From: Rubrivivax sp.
GTDB lineage: Bacteria > Pseudomonadota > Gammaproteobacteria > Burkholderiales > Burkholderiaceae_C
Assembly: GCA_021300575.1 (NCBI GenBank)
Contig: JAJTDM010000016.1
Coordinates: forward strand, 1-54,465
Length of the DNA stretch: 54,465 bases
Reading direction: 5' to 3'
Part shown: positions 31,207 through 40,670 of the stretch, piece by piece
Position numbering within the stretch: the first letter of the stretch is position 1
How the letters are laid out: the number at the start of each line of letters is the position of its first letter
The notes under the pieces: generated by a model
What the model was told of the DNA's origin: nothing
Databases searched by the model: none
The model's input: the letters and a program-made list of their open reading frames with translations, nothing else
Position numbers and translations under genes: made by a program

Positions 31207-33356
31207 GCCGCCCTCAACCACGAGGTGACGGCGCGGCGCACGCCGTCCACCAGGCGCTCGCCCCAGCGCGGGTTGCGCACCACCTCGGCGCGGTAGAAGC
31301 TGGGGCACAGCGTGGCGGCGTGGGCGTTCTCGCCGCACAGGCCGCAGCCCACGCAGCCCTCCAGCACCGTGGCCACCGGGTCGACCTTCAGCGGGTCGGG
31401 GTTGTCCTTCAGCCCCAGGGTGGGGCAGCCCGACAGCCGGATGCAGGCGTGGTCGCCGTTGCACACGTCCTCGTCCACGCCGTACTTCACCCGCTCCACG
31501 CGCTCGCCGCGCGCCAGCAGCCCGGCCACCCAGGGCTTCAAGCGGCGCTGGCGCTCCAGCTGGCACTCGCCCTCGGCCACCACCACCTTCAGGCCGTTGA
31601 AGTCGCTGGTGAAGGCCTCTACCAGCGTCTGCCGCATGCGTTCCACCTCGTAGGTGTGCACCGTGCGCATCCACTGCACCCCCAGCCCTTGCAGCGCGGA
31701 CTCGATGGTGCGGTTGGTGTGCGCCAGGCTGCGGCCCTTGTCGGTGGCTAGGGCCTTGTCGCTGGCCGCCGGGGTGGAGATCAGGTCCTGCGTGCCGGTG
31801 GCACTGGTGTAGCCGTTCTTGAAGATCAGCAGCACGGCGTCGTCGCCGTTGAACAGGGCGCTTTGAACACCCGTGAGCAGGCCGTTATGCCAGAACCCGC
31901 CGTCACCCATGATGGCCAGGGTGCGGCGCTGCATCATGGGCGAGACGCCTGCGCGGCTGGCCAGGCTCATGCCGTAGCCCAGGATGGAGTGGCCCATGGA
32001 GAAGGGCTCGAAAGTACCGAAGGCGTGGCAGCCGATGTCGGCCGCCACGTGCAGATCGCCCACCTGCTGCTGCGCAAGCTTCAGGGCAGAGAACACCGGC
32101 CGCTCGGGGCAGCCCACGCAGAAGGTGGGCGGGCGCGCCGGCAGGGGCTCGGCCAGCATCGCGGCCGCGGCCTCGCGGCGGCGCGTGATGTCGGCCAGCC
32201 ATTGGCGGCCTTCGGCTGACACGGCCCCGGGCAGGTGCTGGTCGGCATAGGCCAGCAGGCCGCGGGCCAGCACTTCCACCGTGTACTCGCCGCCGCTGGG
32301 CAGCAGGTCCTTGCCGTGCAGGCGGGTCTGCACATCGGCGCGCCGCAGGTGTAGCGCGATCTCCTGCTCCAGGTACTCGGGCTGGCCTTCCTCGGCCAGC
32401 AGCACGGCACGCTTGCCGGCGCAGAAACCCACCACCTGCTCGGGCACCACGGGGTAGGCCACGTTCATCACCAGCACGGGGATCTCGGCGTTGCCGCGGC
32501 CATTGGCCAGGCCCAGCTGCTGCATCGCGCGCTGCAGCGCGGGCCAGACGCCGCCCTGCACGATCAGGCCCAGTTCCTCGTGCCGGCCAGGCATCAGCTC
32601 GTTCAGGCCCTGCTCGACGATGTAGCGGCGCGCCGCGGGGATGCGCTGCTCCACCTTCAGCTTTTCCTGGCGGAAGGTGACGGGCGGGTGCGCCAGCCGC
32701 ATGTAGTCGAAGCGCGCCGGGTCGCTCATCAGCGCGCGGGTGCTGATGGCCGGCGCCCGGTTGTCCTTGGTGGGGAAGCTGCCGCGCACGTGGCAGGCGC
32801 GGATGCGCAGCTCCAGCAGCACGGGCATGTTGGAGGCTTCGGACAGGCCGAAGCCTTCCTCCACCATCTCCACCAGCCGGGGCAGGTCCGGGCGCGGGTC
32901 CAGCAGGCACATGCCGCTCTTGAGCGCGTAGGCGTGCGTGCGCTCCTGGATCACCGAGGCGCCCTCGCCGTAGTCCTCGCCCACCACGATGAGCGTGCCG
33001 CCCATCACGCCGGGCGACGACAGGTTGGACAGTGCGTCCGCCGCCACGTTGGTGCCGACGATGGACTTCCAGGTCACCGCGCCGCGCAGCGGGTAGTGCA
33101 GCGAGGCGCCCAGCATGGCCGCAGCCGAGGCCTCGTTGGAGCAGGCCTCCACGTGCACGCCCAGCGTGTCCAGGTAGTCGCGCGCCTGCACCATCACGTC
33201 CAGCAGGTGCGACACCGGCGCGCCCTGGTAGCCGCCCACGTAGGACACGCCGGATTGCAGCAGCGCCTTGGTCACGGCCAGGATGCCTTCGCCGTGGAAG
33301 GTCTGGCCGGCGCCCAGCTTGAGCGATTCGATTTCCTGGCTGAAGGAGACTTCCAT
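31203..33356 (-). CDS. iorA: Indolepyruvate ferredoxin oxidoreductase, alpha subunit
   Basis: A 717-residue thiamine-diphosphate enzyme. It has the pyruvate-ferredoxin-oxidoreductase N-terminal domain ('YVGGYQGAPVSHLLD'), the conserved 'CVGCPERPVFS', the ThDP/Mg site 'IMGDGGFWHNGL' and a C-terminal iron-sulfur region with 'CNGDHACIRLSGCP' and 'CVGCGLCGENAHAATLC'. It converts indolepyruvate or phenylpyruvate-type oxoacids to the matching CoA thioester. AGGA lies upstream of the ATG. It is followed without a gap by iorB. The acyl-CoA dehydrogenase upstream on the same strand could act on thioester products. Confidence 0.94.
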   Translation of the reverse strand: MEVSFSQEIESLKLGAGQTFHGEGILAVTKALLQSGVSYVGGYQGAPVSHLLDVMVQARDYLDTLGVHVEACSNEASAAAMLGASLHYPLRGAVTWKSIVGTNVAADALSNLSSPGVMGGTLIVVGEDYGEGASVIQERTHAYALKSGMCLLDPRPDLPRLVEMVEEGFGLSEASNMPVLLELRIRACHVRGSFPTKDNRAPAISTRALMSDPARFDYMRLAHPPVTFRQEKLKVEQRIPAARRYIVEQGLNELMPGRHEELGLIVQGGVWPALQRAMQQLGLANGRGNAEIPVLVMNVAYPVVPEQVVGFCAGKRAVLLAEEGQPEYLEQEIALHLRRADVQTRLHGKDLLPSGGEYTVEVLARGLLAYADQHLPGAVSAEGRQWLADITRRREAAAAMLAEPLPARPPTFCVGCPERPVFSALKLAQQQVGDLHVAADIGCHAFGTFEPFSMGHSILGYGMSLASRAGVSPMMQRRTLAIMGDGGFWHNGLLTGVQSALFNGDDAVLLIFKNGYTSATGTQDLISTPAASDKALATDKGRSLAHTNRTIESALQGLGVQWMRTVHTYEVERMRQTLVEAFTSDFNGLKVVVAEGECQLERQRRLKPWVAGLLARGERVERVKYGVDEDVCNGDHACIRLSGCPTLGLKDNPDPLKVDPVATVLEGCVGCGLCGENAHAATLCPSFYRAEVVRNPRWGERLVDGVRRAVTSWLRAA

Positions 33357-33419
33357 GGTGCGTCCTTGGGTGCCTTCCGGGCAGAGGGGGTGCGGTCAGT
33401 GGCCCGGTGAAAGGTCCAC

Positions 33420-34586
33420 TCAAAGGCCCAGTTGCCGGGCCGCCAGTTCCTTCATGATCTCCTCGGCGCCGCCGCCGATCATCATGACCTTGACTTCGCG
33501 GTAGATGCGCTCGCTCTTGGTGCCGCGCATGTAGCCCATGCCGCCCAGGGTCTGCACGGCTGCATCGGCGCAGAACTGCATCGTCTGGGTGGCCTGGTTC
33601 TTCAGAAGGCACAGGTCGGCCACGGTGTCGGGGTCGTTCGGGTGGGCTTCGAAACGCGCGCACACCTCCTGCAGCATCGCATCGGACGCGCGGATGCGCA
33701 TGCGCATGTCCATCAGCCGGTGCTTCACCACCTGGTGCGCCACCAGCGGCTGGCCGAAGGTCTGGCGCGTGCGGGCCCAGTCCAGGGCCTCGTCCAGGCA
33801 CACCTGCGCGAAGGCGCAGGCCCCGGCGCTCATCAACAGCCGCTCGCCGTTGAAGTTGGCCATGATCATGCGAAAGCCTGCGTTTTCCGGCCCGATGAGG
33901 TGGTCGGCCGGCACGCGCACGCCTTCAAAGCGCAGGTGGGCCGTGTCACTGCACCACCAGCCCATCTTGTCCAGCTCGGTGCGTTCCAGACCGGGACTCG
34001 CGCCCGGCACGGCGATCAGCGAGATGCCCCCTGCGCCCGGGCCCCCCGTGCGCACCGCCACGGTGAACCAGTCGGCGCGCAGGCCCGAGGTGATGAAGGT
34101 CTTCTCGCCGTCGATGACCCAGTGGTTGCCGTCCGTGCTGTCCATTCGCGCCGTGGTGCGCAGCCGTGCCACGTCCGAGCCGCCACCGGGTTCGGTGATG
34201 GCCAGCGCGGCAATGGCCTCGCCCGCCAGCACCTCGGGCACGATGCGCTGCTGCAGTGCGGGGTGGGCATGCGCCACGATGGGGGGCAGGCCGATGTTGT
34301 GGGAGAAGAGGCTGGCCATCAGCCCGCCGCTGCCGGCGCGGGCGATCTCCTGTGCCGCGGCCAGGCGAAAGGCCATGGCGCAAGGCGTGCCACCCAGGTT
34401 CTCGGGGTAGCCCAGTTGCAGCAGCCCCATCTGCGCGGCGCGGCGGTACAGCTCACGCGGGAAACTGCCGGCCTCGTCCCATTCGCGCACGAAAGGCGCC
34501 ACCTCGGCGTCTACCCAGGCCCGCACCCCGTCACGGAAGGCGGCAAGCTCGTAGGCGGTGTCAGCGGTGGTAGCGAGAGCGGTCAT
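33420..34586 (-). CDS. Acyl-CoA dehydrogenase
   Basis: A 388-residue flavoprotein that introduces a 2,3-double bond into acyl-CoA thioesters. It carries the FAD loop 'ITEPGGGSD', 'HWVIDGEKTFITSG', 'KMGWWCSDTAHLRFEGVRV', 'TRQTFGQPL' and 'QTLGGMGYMRG'. The usual C-terminal catalytic region reads 'MMIGGGAEEIMKE' rather than YEGTSEI, so the catalytic base needs alignment to place. The ATG at 34586 has GAGG 6 bases upstream; a GTG at 34598 that overlaps the serC stop is the alternative. It may serve degradation of branched or aromatic acyl chains together with IorAB. Confidence 0.92.
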   Translation of the reverse strand: MTALATTADTAYELAAFRDGVRAWVDAEVAPFVREWDEAGSFPRELYRRAAQMGLLQLGYPENLGGTPCAMAFRLAAAQEIARAGSGGLMASLFSHNIGLPPIVAHAHPALQQRIVPEVLAGEAIAALAITEPGGGSDVARLRTTARMDSTDGNHWVIDGEKTFITSGLRADWFTVAVRTGGPGAGGISLIAVPGASPGLERTELDKMGWWCSDTAHLRFEGVRVPADHLIGPENAGFRMIMANFNGERLLMSAGACAFAQVCLDEALDWARTRQTFGQPLVAHQVVKHRLMDMRMRIRASDAMLQEVCARFEAHPNDPDTVADLCLLKNQATQTMQFCADAAVQTLGGMGYMRGTKSERIYREVKVMMIGGGAEEIMKELAARQLGL

Positions 34587-34594
34587 GCAAACCC

Positions 34595-35677
34595 TCACCC
34601 ATGCTGCGCCTCGAACTCTTGCATCCAGTCCACCAGGGCCTGCACGCCTTCCAGCGGCATGGCGTTGTAGATGGAGGCGCGCATGCCGCCCACGATGCGG
34701 TGGCCCTTGAGCTGCACCAGGCCGCGAGCCTGCGCCCCTTTCAGGAAGGCCTCGTCCAGCGACGGGTCTTTCAGGTGGAAGGGCACGTTCATCATTGAGC
34801 GGCAGGAGCGCTCCACGCGGCTGGAGAAGAAGCTGCTCGCGTCCAGAAAGTCGTAGAGCAGCCGGGCCTTGGCCTCGTTGCGCTGCGCCATCGCGGCCAG
34901 GCCGCCCTGGTCCTTCAGCCACTGGAACACGAGGCCTGCGATGTAGATGGCGTAGGTGGGGGGCGTGTTGAACATCGAATCGTGCGCGGCCACCACGGCG
35001 TAGTCGAAAGCGCTGGGCGTGCAGGGCAGGGCGTGGCCGGTCAGGTCTTCACGCACGATGACGATGGTCAGGCCCGCCGGGCCGATGTTCTTCTGCGCGC
35101 CACCGTAGATCAGGCCGTACTTCGCGACATCCACCGGCCGCGACAGGATCTCGCTGGACATGTCGGCCACCAGCGGCACGTCGCCCACCTCGGGCGTGAA
35201 GTGGTATTGCACGCCGCCGATGGTCTCGTTGGAGCAGATGTGAACGTAGGCCGCCTCGGGGTCGAGCTGCCAGGTCTCGCGCGCAGGCAGGCGGGTGTAG
35301 CCACTGTCCTTCGACGTCGCCGCCACGTTCACCCGCCCATAGCGTGCAGCCTCCTCGATGGAGCGGCGCGACCATTCCCCGGTGTCGATGTAGTCGGCGC
35401 TCGCCTTGCCACGCAGCATGTTCATCGGCACGATGGCGTTCTCGGCGATGGCCCCGCCCTGCATGAAGAGGGTCTTGTAGTTCGGCGGGATGGCCAGCAA
35501 TTCCCGCAGCAGGGCCTGTGCCTGGGCGTGGATGGACATGAATTCCTTGCCGCGGTGGCTCATTTCCATGACGGATACGCCGCTGCCGCGCCAGTCCAGC
35601 ATCTCGTCGGCGGCCTGGCGCAGCACGGGTTCGGGCAGGGCGGCGGGGCCGGCGCTGAAGTTGAAGACGCGGGTCAT
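34595..35677 (-). CDS. serC: Phosphoserine aminotransferase
   Basis: A 360-residue PLP enzyme, the family's usual length. It starts '[19 protein letters not shown]', has '[16 protein letters not shown]' and the PLP lysine K196 in '[12 protein letters not shown]', and ends with '[17 protein letters not shown]'. It makes 3-phosphoserine from 3-phosphohydroxypyruvate for serine and also serves pyridoxal phosphate synthesis. The upstream 78-residue extension of the open frame has no family character, so the ATG at 35677 is used despite a weak ribosome site. It is divergent from the FabH-like gene. Confidence 0.96.
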   Translation of the reverse strand: MTRVFNFSAGPAALPEPVLRQAADEMLDWRGSGVSVMEMSHRGKEFMSIHAQAQALLRELLAIPPNYKTLFMQGGAIAENAIVPMNMLRGKASADYIDTGEWSRRSIEEAARYGRVNVAATSKDSGYTRLPARETWQLDPEAAYVHICSNETIGGVQYHFTPEVGDVPLVADMSSEILSRPVDVAKYGLIYGGAQKNIGPAGLTIVIVREDLTGHALPCTPSAFDYAVVAAHDSMFNTPPTYAIYIAGLVFQWLKDQGGLAAMAQRNEAKARLLYDFLDASSFFSSRVERSCRSMMNVPFHLKDPSLDEAFLKGAQARGLVQLKGHRIVGGMRASIYNAMPLEGVQALVDWMQEFEAQHG

Positions 35678-35828
35678 GGGCAGGGGGCTCGACAGTCGGC
35701 TGAGGAAGGCCAGTGGCGGGATTATCCGGCGGGCCAGGGCAGGAGTGGGTCTGCGGCTGAGGTCTCGTTCCGCCTTGCGGGTTCGCGCCAATTCCCCAGG
35801 GTCAGTCGCCCTGCCTACACTGCCGGGC

Positions 35829-36950
35829 ATGAAAGACGTCGTCATTTCCGGCACCGGCCTGTACCGGCCGCCGCACATCATCACCAACGCGGAGCTGGTG
35901 GAGGCTTTCAACGCCTACGCCGCACTGCAGAACGAGAAGAATGCCGAGCGCATCGCCGCCGGCGAGGTGGAACCGATGGTGGGCTCCTCGGTGGAGTTCA
36001 TCGAAAAGGCCTCGGGCATCCGCCAGCGCTACGTGATCGACAAGCAGGGCGTGCTGGACCCACAGCGGATGAAGCCGCATTTCGAGCCGCGGCCCGATGA
36101 CCAGCTCTCGCTGATGGCCGAGATCGCCGTGGAGGCGGGCCGCCAGGCGCTGCAGGCTGCCGGCAAGGAGGGGGCGCAGGTCGATGCCGTGCTGTGCGCG
36201 GCGGCCAACATGCAACGCGCCTACCCGGCCATGGCCGTGGAGATCCAGCAGGCGCTGGGCGCACGGGGCTACGGCTTTGACATGAACGTGGCCTGTTCTT
36301 CGGCCACGTTCGCGCTGGAGCAGGCGGTCAACGCCATCCGCTGCGGCACGGCCTCCTGCGTGCTGGTGGTCAACCCGGAGATCACTTCCGCGCACCTGGA
36401 GTGGCGCGACCGGGACTGCCACTTCATCTTCGGCGACGTCTGCACGGCGCTGGTGGTGGAGGCGGCCGACACCGCCACCGCGGCCGACCGCTGGCAGGTG
36501 CTGGGCACCAGGCTGGTGACCCAGTTCTCCAACAACATCCGCAACAACGCGGGCTTCATGAACCGTTGCGAGGACACCGACCCCGACGCGCGCGACAAGA
36601 CCTTCCGCCAGGAAGGCCGCAAGGTCTTCAAGGAGGTGGTGCCCATGGCAGCGGCCCACATCGAGCAGCACCTGGCCGAACTGGGCCACAGGCCCGGGCA
36701 GGTGCGCCGCTATTGGCTGCACCAGGCCAACCTGGGCATGAACCAGCTGGTGATCAAGAAACTCACGGGTGGCGAGGTGGGCAATGACCTGGCGCCGCTG
36801 ATCCTGGACACCTACGCCAACACCGCCTCGGCCGGCTCCATCATCGCCTTCCACGAGCACCGGGCCGACCTGCACCCTGGTGACTTGGGCGTGATTTGCT
36901 CCTTCGGCGCGGGCTACTCCATCGGCAGCGTGGTGGCGCGGCGCCTGTGA
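35829..36950 (+). CDS. Beta-ketoacyl-ACP synthase III-like protein (FabH family)
   Basis: A 373-residue thiolase-fold condensing enzyme with the FabH catalytic triad C156 ('NVACSSATF'), H298 ('LHQANLGMN') and N331 ('[10 protein letters not shown]'). It is about 50 residues longer than E. coli FabH because of an N-terminal insert (about 25-85, with '[14 protein letters not shown]' inside it). It probably starts fatty-acid synthesis or another acyl chain from an acyl-CoA primer; it is not in a fab cluster, so a special acyl chain or signalling role is possible. Its stop overlaps the GTG of sbcB. Confidence 0.88.
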   Translation: MKDVVISGTGLYRPPHIITNAELVEAFNAYAALQNEKNAERIAAGEVEPMVGSSVEFIEKASGIRQRYVIDKQGVLDPQRMKPHFEPRPDDQLSLMAEIAVEAGRQALQAAGKEGAQVDAVLCAAANMQRAYPAMAVEIQQALGARGYGFDMNVACSSATFALEQAVNAIRCGTASCVLVVNPEITSAHLEWRDRDCHFIFGDVCTALVVEAADTATAADRWQVLGTRLVTQFSNNIRNNAGFMNRCEDTDPDARDKTFRQEGRKVFKEVVPMAAAHIEQHLAELGHRPGQVRRYWLHQANLGMNQLVIKKLTGGEVGNDLAPLILDTYANTASAGSIIAFHEHRADLHPGDLGVICSFGAGYSIGSVVARRL

Positions 36951-38440
36951 CGGCGGACTTCAGCTTCTTCTGGCACGACTACGAGACCTTCGGCAAGGTC
37001 CCCCGGCGGGATGCGCCCGCGCAGTTTGCCGGGGTTCGCACGGATGCTGAGCTCAACGAGATCGAGCCCCCTGTCACGCTGTACTGCCAGCCTCCGCTGG
37101 ACCGACTGCCTGACCCCGAGAGCTGTCTGATCACCGGCATCACGCCGCAGTTGTGTCAGGCGCGCGGCGTCCCGGAGCACGCCTTCGCAGCAGAGATCGA
37201 GCGCCAGTTGGCCCGGCCCGGCACCGTGGGTGTGGGCTACAACAGCATCCGTTTCGACGACGAGGTCACGCGCTTCCTGTTCTGGCGCAACCTGATCGAA
37301 CCCTATGCCCGCGAGTGGCAGAACGGCTGTGGCCGCTGGGACCTGATGGGCACCGTGCGCTGCGCCTACGCGCTGCGGCCTGAAGGCCTGGAATGGCCGC
37401 GCCACCCCGATGGCAAGCCCAGCTTCAAGCTCGAGCACCTGACCGCTGCCAACGGCCTGGCGCACGAGGCTGCGCATGACGCGCTGTCGGACGTGCGCGC
37501 CACCATCGCCCTGGCACGGCTGGTGAAGGCGCGCCAGCCCCGGCTGTGGGACTTCTGCCTGAAGCTGCGCAGCAAGGCCGCGGTGCAGGCCGAGCTGGTG
37601 ATGGGCCGCCCCGTGCTGCACATCTCCGGCATGTACCCGGCCGAGCGCGGCTGCCTGGCCGTGGTGATGCCGCTGGCACCGCACCCGCAGAACAAGAACG
37701 AGGTCATCGTGTGGGACTTGGCGCACGACCCGGCCGAGTTGATGACGCTGGACGCCGCCACGCTGCGCCTGCGCATGTTCACGCGCCAGGACGATCTGCC
37801 CGAGGGCGTGACGCGCCTGCCCATCAAGACCCTGCACCTCAACAAGTCACCGGTGGTGATCCGCCAGCTCGACACGCTGAGCGCGCAGCAGGCCGAGCGT
37901 TGGGGCGTGGACAAGGCCCTGGCCTGGCGTCATGCCGAGACCGCCGCCCGCATCACCGGTGAGATGGCCGGCGTGTGGCCGGAGGTCTACGCGCGCCCGG
38001 CGCAGGAGGCCGTGGTGGACGTGGACGAAGACCTCTACGGCGGCTTCGTGGGCGATGCCGACCGCGCCACCCTGGCGCGCCTGCGCGGCCTGCCGCCCGA
38101 GGCTCTGGCCCGGGAGCGCCCCCACTTCCGCGATGGGCGCCTGGAAGAACTGCTGTTGCGCTACCGTGCGCGCAACTTTGGCCAGACCTTGAGCCCGGAC
38201 GACCGCGAGCGCTGGCAGGCCCACTGCACAGGGCGCTTGCACGAAGGCGCAGGCGGCGGACCGACGCTGCAGGCCTGGATGCAGCAGATCGACACCCTGG
38301 CCGAGCAAGCCATGGAGCGCGGCGACGAGCGCGCCGAGGCTGTGCTGAGCGAACTCACGGACTGGGCCGCGGAGGTGGCGGAGGTGGCCGGGGCGGCAGG
38401 GTCTGAAGGGTCTGAAGGGCCGGCAGGGGTGGCGGCTTGA
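36947..38440 (+). CDS. sbcB: Exodeoxyribonuclease I
   Basis: A 497-residue DnaQ-fold 3'-5' single-strand exonuclease. The first catalytic acids are D11 and E13 in 'WHDYETFG'; 'GVGYNSIRFDDEVTRF' and 'HDALSDVRATIALARL' supply the remaining DEDDh residues. The C-terminal SH3-like and helical extension fits exonuclease I, which acts in recombination and mismatch repair. The GTG start overlaps the fabH-like stop (GTGA). The last 25 residues are a low-complexity Ala/Glu/Val/Gly tail built from small 9-bp repeats (38371-38388 and 38398-38415). The stop overlaps the next start. Confidence 0.93.
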   Translation: MTADFSFFWHDYETFGKVPRRDAPAQFAGVRTDAELNEIEPPVTLYCQPPLDRLPDPESCLITGITPQLCQARGVPEHAFAAEIERQLARPGTVGVGYNSIRFDDEVTRFLFWRNLIEPYAREWQNGCGRWDLMGTVRCAYALRPEGLEWPRHPDGKPSFKLEHLTAANGLAHEAAHDALSDVRATIALARLVKARQPRLWDFCLKLRSKAAVQAELVMGRPVLHISGMYPAERGCLAVVMPLAPHPQNKNEVIVWDLAHDPAELMTLDAATLRLRMFTRQDDLPEGVTRLPIKTLHLNKSPVVIRQLDTLSAQQAERWGVDKALAWRHAETAARITGEMAGVWPEVYARPAQEAVVDVDEDLYGGFVGDADRATLARLRGLPPEALARERPHFRDGRLEELLLRYRARNFGQTLSPDDRERWQAHCTGRLHEGAGGGPTLQAWMQQIDTLAEQAMERGDERAEAVLSELTDWAAEVAEVAGAAGSEGSEGPAGVAA

Positions 38441-39702
38441 GCGCTTCCCCGCGCGGCGTCTTGCGCGAGGCCGACAGCGCCTATGCCTGGTGGCGCCTGG
38501 TGGCCACGCTGGGCCTGATGACGGTGGGCAGCAGCGCGATGTACGTCGTGGCCGTGGTGCTGCCGGCGGTGCAGGCGGAGTTCGCCGTCGGCCGCTCCGA
38601 GGCCTCGGTGCCCTACACCTTGCTGATGATCGGGTTCGGCTTCGGCGGCATCCTCATGGGCCGCCTGGCCGACCGGTTCGGCGTCACCGTGCCCTTGTTC
38701 ATCGGCGCTGCCGGGCTGGGCCTGGGGTTTCTTGCTGCGGCCCTGGCGCCCAACATCTGGCTGTTCGCCCTGGCGCATGGCATCGGCCTGGGCCTGTTCG
38801 GCTGTTCGGCCACCTTCGCGCCGCTGGTGGCCGACACCTCGCTGTGGTTCGTGCGGCGGCGCGGCATCGCCGTGGGCATCTGCGCCAGCGGCAACTACCT
38901 CGCAGGCGCCGTGTGGCCGCCCATCGTGCAGCATCTGGTGGAGACGCAGGGTTGGCGCACGGCCTATGGCGTGCTGGCTGTGGTGTGTGCGGTGACGCTG
39001 CCGCTGCTGGCACTGGCGCTGAGGCCGCGGCCTCCCGCGGCGGTGGCGGGCGTGTCGCCGCAGGCGGCTGCGGCCTCCACCGGCTCTTCAGGGCCCGCCC
39101 AGCCCTTCGGCCTGTCGCCCGGGCACGCGCAGGCGCTGCTGTGCGTGGCCGGCCTGGCCTGTTGCGTGGCCATGTCCATGCCGCAGGTGCACATCGTGGC
39201 CTACTGCGGTGACCTGGGCTACGGTGCGGCGCGCGGTGCGCAGATGCTGTCGCTGATGCTGGCCTTCGGCATCGCCAGCCGCCTGATCTCCGGGCTGATC
39301 TGCGACCGCATCGGCGGCCTGCGCACCCTGTTGCTGGGCTCGGTGCTGCAGGGCGTGGCACTGCTGCTGTTCATCCCCTTTGACTCGATGACCTCGCTGT
39401 TCATCATCTCGGCACTGTTCGGGCTGTTCCAGGGCGGCATCGTGCCCAGCTACGCCATCATCGTGCGTGAGCACTTTCCGCCGGCCGAGGCCGGTGCCCG
39501 GGTGGGCACGGTGCTGATGTTCACCATGCTGGGCATGGCGCTGGGGGGCTGGCTCTCAGGACAGGTGTTCGACTGGACGGGCTCCTACACAGCGGCTTTC
39601 GTCAATGGCGTCGGCTGGAACCTGTTGAACCTGGCCATCGTGCTGACACTGTGGCGGCGCAGCCTGCGCATGAACCGCAGCACACAAAGCGCAGCGCCCT
39701 GA
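38437..39702 (+). CDS. Major facilitator superfamily transporter
   Basis: A 421-residue membrane transporter with twelve predicted helices and the family signature 'GRLADRFGV' between helices 2 and 3. Low-complexity Ala/Pro/Ser sequence (about 195-228) forms the central cytoplasmic loop. It resembles the anion/monocarboxylate type of MFS proteins; the substrate is unknown. The start is a TTG at 38437 overlapping the sbcB stop (TTGA), with a GGGGT-like ribosome site. Its placement after a repair gene gives no functional clue. Confidence 0.9.
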   Translation: MSASPRGVLREADSAYAWWRLVATLGLMTVGSSAMYVVAVVLPAVQAEFAVGRSEASVPYTLLMIGFGFGGILMGRLADRFGVTVPLFIGAAGLGLGFLAAALAPNIWLFALAHGIGLGLFGCSATFAPLVADTSLWFVRRRGIAVGICASGNYLAGAVWPPIVQHLVETQGWRTAYGVLAVVCAVTLPLLALALRPRPPAAVAGVSPQAAAASTGSSGPAQPFGLSPGHAQALLCVAGLACCVAMSMPQVHIVAYCGDLGYGAARGAQMLSLMLAFGIASRLISGLICDRIGGLRTLLLGSVLQGVALLLFIPFDSMTSLFIISALFGLFQGGIVPSYAIIVREHFPPAEAGARVGTVLMFTMLGMALGGWLSGQVFDWTGSYTAAFVNGVGWNLLNLAIVLTLWRRSLRMNRSTQSAAP

Positions 39703-39712
39703 GCCCGCAGCG

Positions 39713-40342
39713 CTAGTCAGCGTCAGCGTTGACAAGCTCCACGCCCGCTTGCCGCATCTGTGCCAACGCCGCATCCAGCGAGCCTCCCAGATCGATGGCG
39801 CGGCAGGCGTCCAGCAGCACGGTCACCTCGAAACCCTGGGCACGCGCGTCCAGGGCGGAGTACGCCACGCAGAAATCGGTGGCCAGACCGCACAGGAACA
39901 GCCTCTTCAGGCCGCGCTCGCGAAGGTAGCCGGTCAGGCCTGTGGGGGTGCTGCGGTCGTTCTCGAAGAAGGCCGAGTAGGAGTCGATGCCGGGGCGGAA
40001 GCCCTTGCGAATGATCAGCCGGGCAGGCGTCGTGTTCAGCCCCGCGTGGAAGTCGGCGCCGGAGGTGCCCTGGACGCAGTGGTCGGGCCACAGGGTCTGG
40101 GCGCCGTAGGGCATCTCCACGGTCTCGAAGGGCGTGCGCCCGGGGTGGGCGCTGGCAAAGGACCGGTGGCCGGGCGGGTGCCAGTCCTGCGTCAGCAGCA
40201 CCTCGTCAAAGCGCGTCATCAGCCCGTTGATCACAGGCACCACGGCCTGGCCATCGGCCACGGCGAGGCCGCCTCTGGGGCAGAAGTCGTTCTGCACGTC
40301 GATGACGAGCAGGGCGTCGGTGGGTCGGTTCACGGTCAGCAT
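39713..40342 (-). CDS. pncA: Nicotinamidase
   Basis: A 209-residue isochorismatase-fold amidase that hydrolyses nicotinamide to nicotinate and ammonia. The catalytic triad is visible: D15 in 'LLVIDVQNDF', K113 in 'IIRKGF' and C158 in 'GLATDFCVAYS'. The metal site is D53, H55 and H59 in 'TQDWHPPGHRSF'. It acts in NAD salvage, or as a first step if nicotinamide is a nutrient. It is divergent from an amide-type Liv importer and lies about 6 kb from nicotinate-dehydrogenase-like genes. Confidence 0.95.
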   Translation of the reverse strand: MLTVNRPTDALLVIDVQNDFCPRGGLAVADGQAVVPVINGLMTRFDEVLLTQDWHPPGHRSFASAHPGRTPFETVEMPYGAQTLWPDHCVQGTSGADFHAGLNTTPARLIIRKGFRPGIDSYSAFFENDRSTPTGLTGYLRERGLKRLFLCGLATDFCVAYSALDARAQGFEVTVLLDACRAIDLGGSLDAALAQMRQAGVELVNADAD

Positions 40343-40493
40343 GCGCTGAGCTTCACACGGCTTGGGTGACATCGTCAATCGGCAGGGCCCCGAAGGGCGC
40401 CCGGCGGAGCAGGGAGGCGGCCACCACAGCATCCGTAAACGCGAGGTGTCCGCCTTGCGGGTTTTCTCGGGGTGCAGGGTCGGCGTCACGACC

Positions 40494-40522
40494 TTTGCAG
40501 GCCGAAGATGGACACCCATAAT
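40494..40522 (+). promoter_or_regulatory. Candidate sigma-70 promoter for the second importer operon
   Basis: TTTGCA at 40494-40499 and CATAAT at 40517-40522 are spaced by 17 bases. The -10 box is flanked by two direct GGACACC heptamers, which may be bound by a regulator. Confidence 0.5.
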
Positions 40523-40600
40523 CGACGGACACCGGGGCCACTGCCGTGACGGGCGGGCGGCGTCGCCTCCAGGCTGCCGTTGCCCGCAATCCCTGCCGTT

Positions 40601-40618
40601 CCCGCTGTTCCCGCTGTT
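40601..40618 (+). repeat. 9-bp tandem repeat in the leader of the second importer operon
   Basis: Two exact copies of CCCGCTGTT (40601-40609, 40610-40618) are bordered by related degenerate copies (CCTGCCGTT before, CCCGCCTTC after). The array is non-coding and ends about 40 bases before the AGGAG ribosome site of the next gene. Confidence 0.7.
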
Positions 40619-40670
40619 CCCGCCTTCCTCGCCATTCAACCCTCTTCACGCGCTTCAGGAGTCCACCGCC

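Larger units (their letters stand above)
40343..40670. other. 328-base divergent intergenic region
   Basis: This gap separates divergent pncA and the second importer. It holds a candidate plus-strand promoter (40494-40522), the heptamer GGACACC at 40510-40516 and 40527-40533 flanking the -10 box with its reverse complement at 40445-40451, and a short CCCGCTGTT repeat. The leader after the promoter is about 140 bases; no known riboswitch was recognised and no convincing small gene is seen. Confidence 0.6.

Noticed and set aside
31903..33801. 632-codon minus-strand frame overlapping iorA
   Set aside because: It is in another frame of iorA, which has full oxidoreductase motifs; this one is Arg/Ala/Gly-rich noise.
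40529..40670. Riboswitch in the leader of the second importer
   Set aside because: No conserved core of a known riboswitch could be recognised; only a repeat and the ribosome site are visible.
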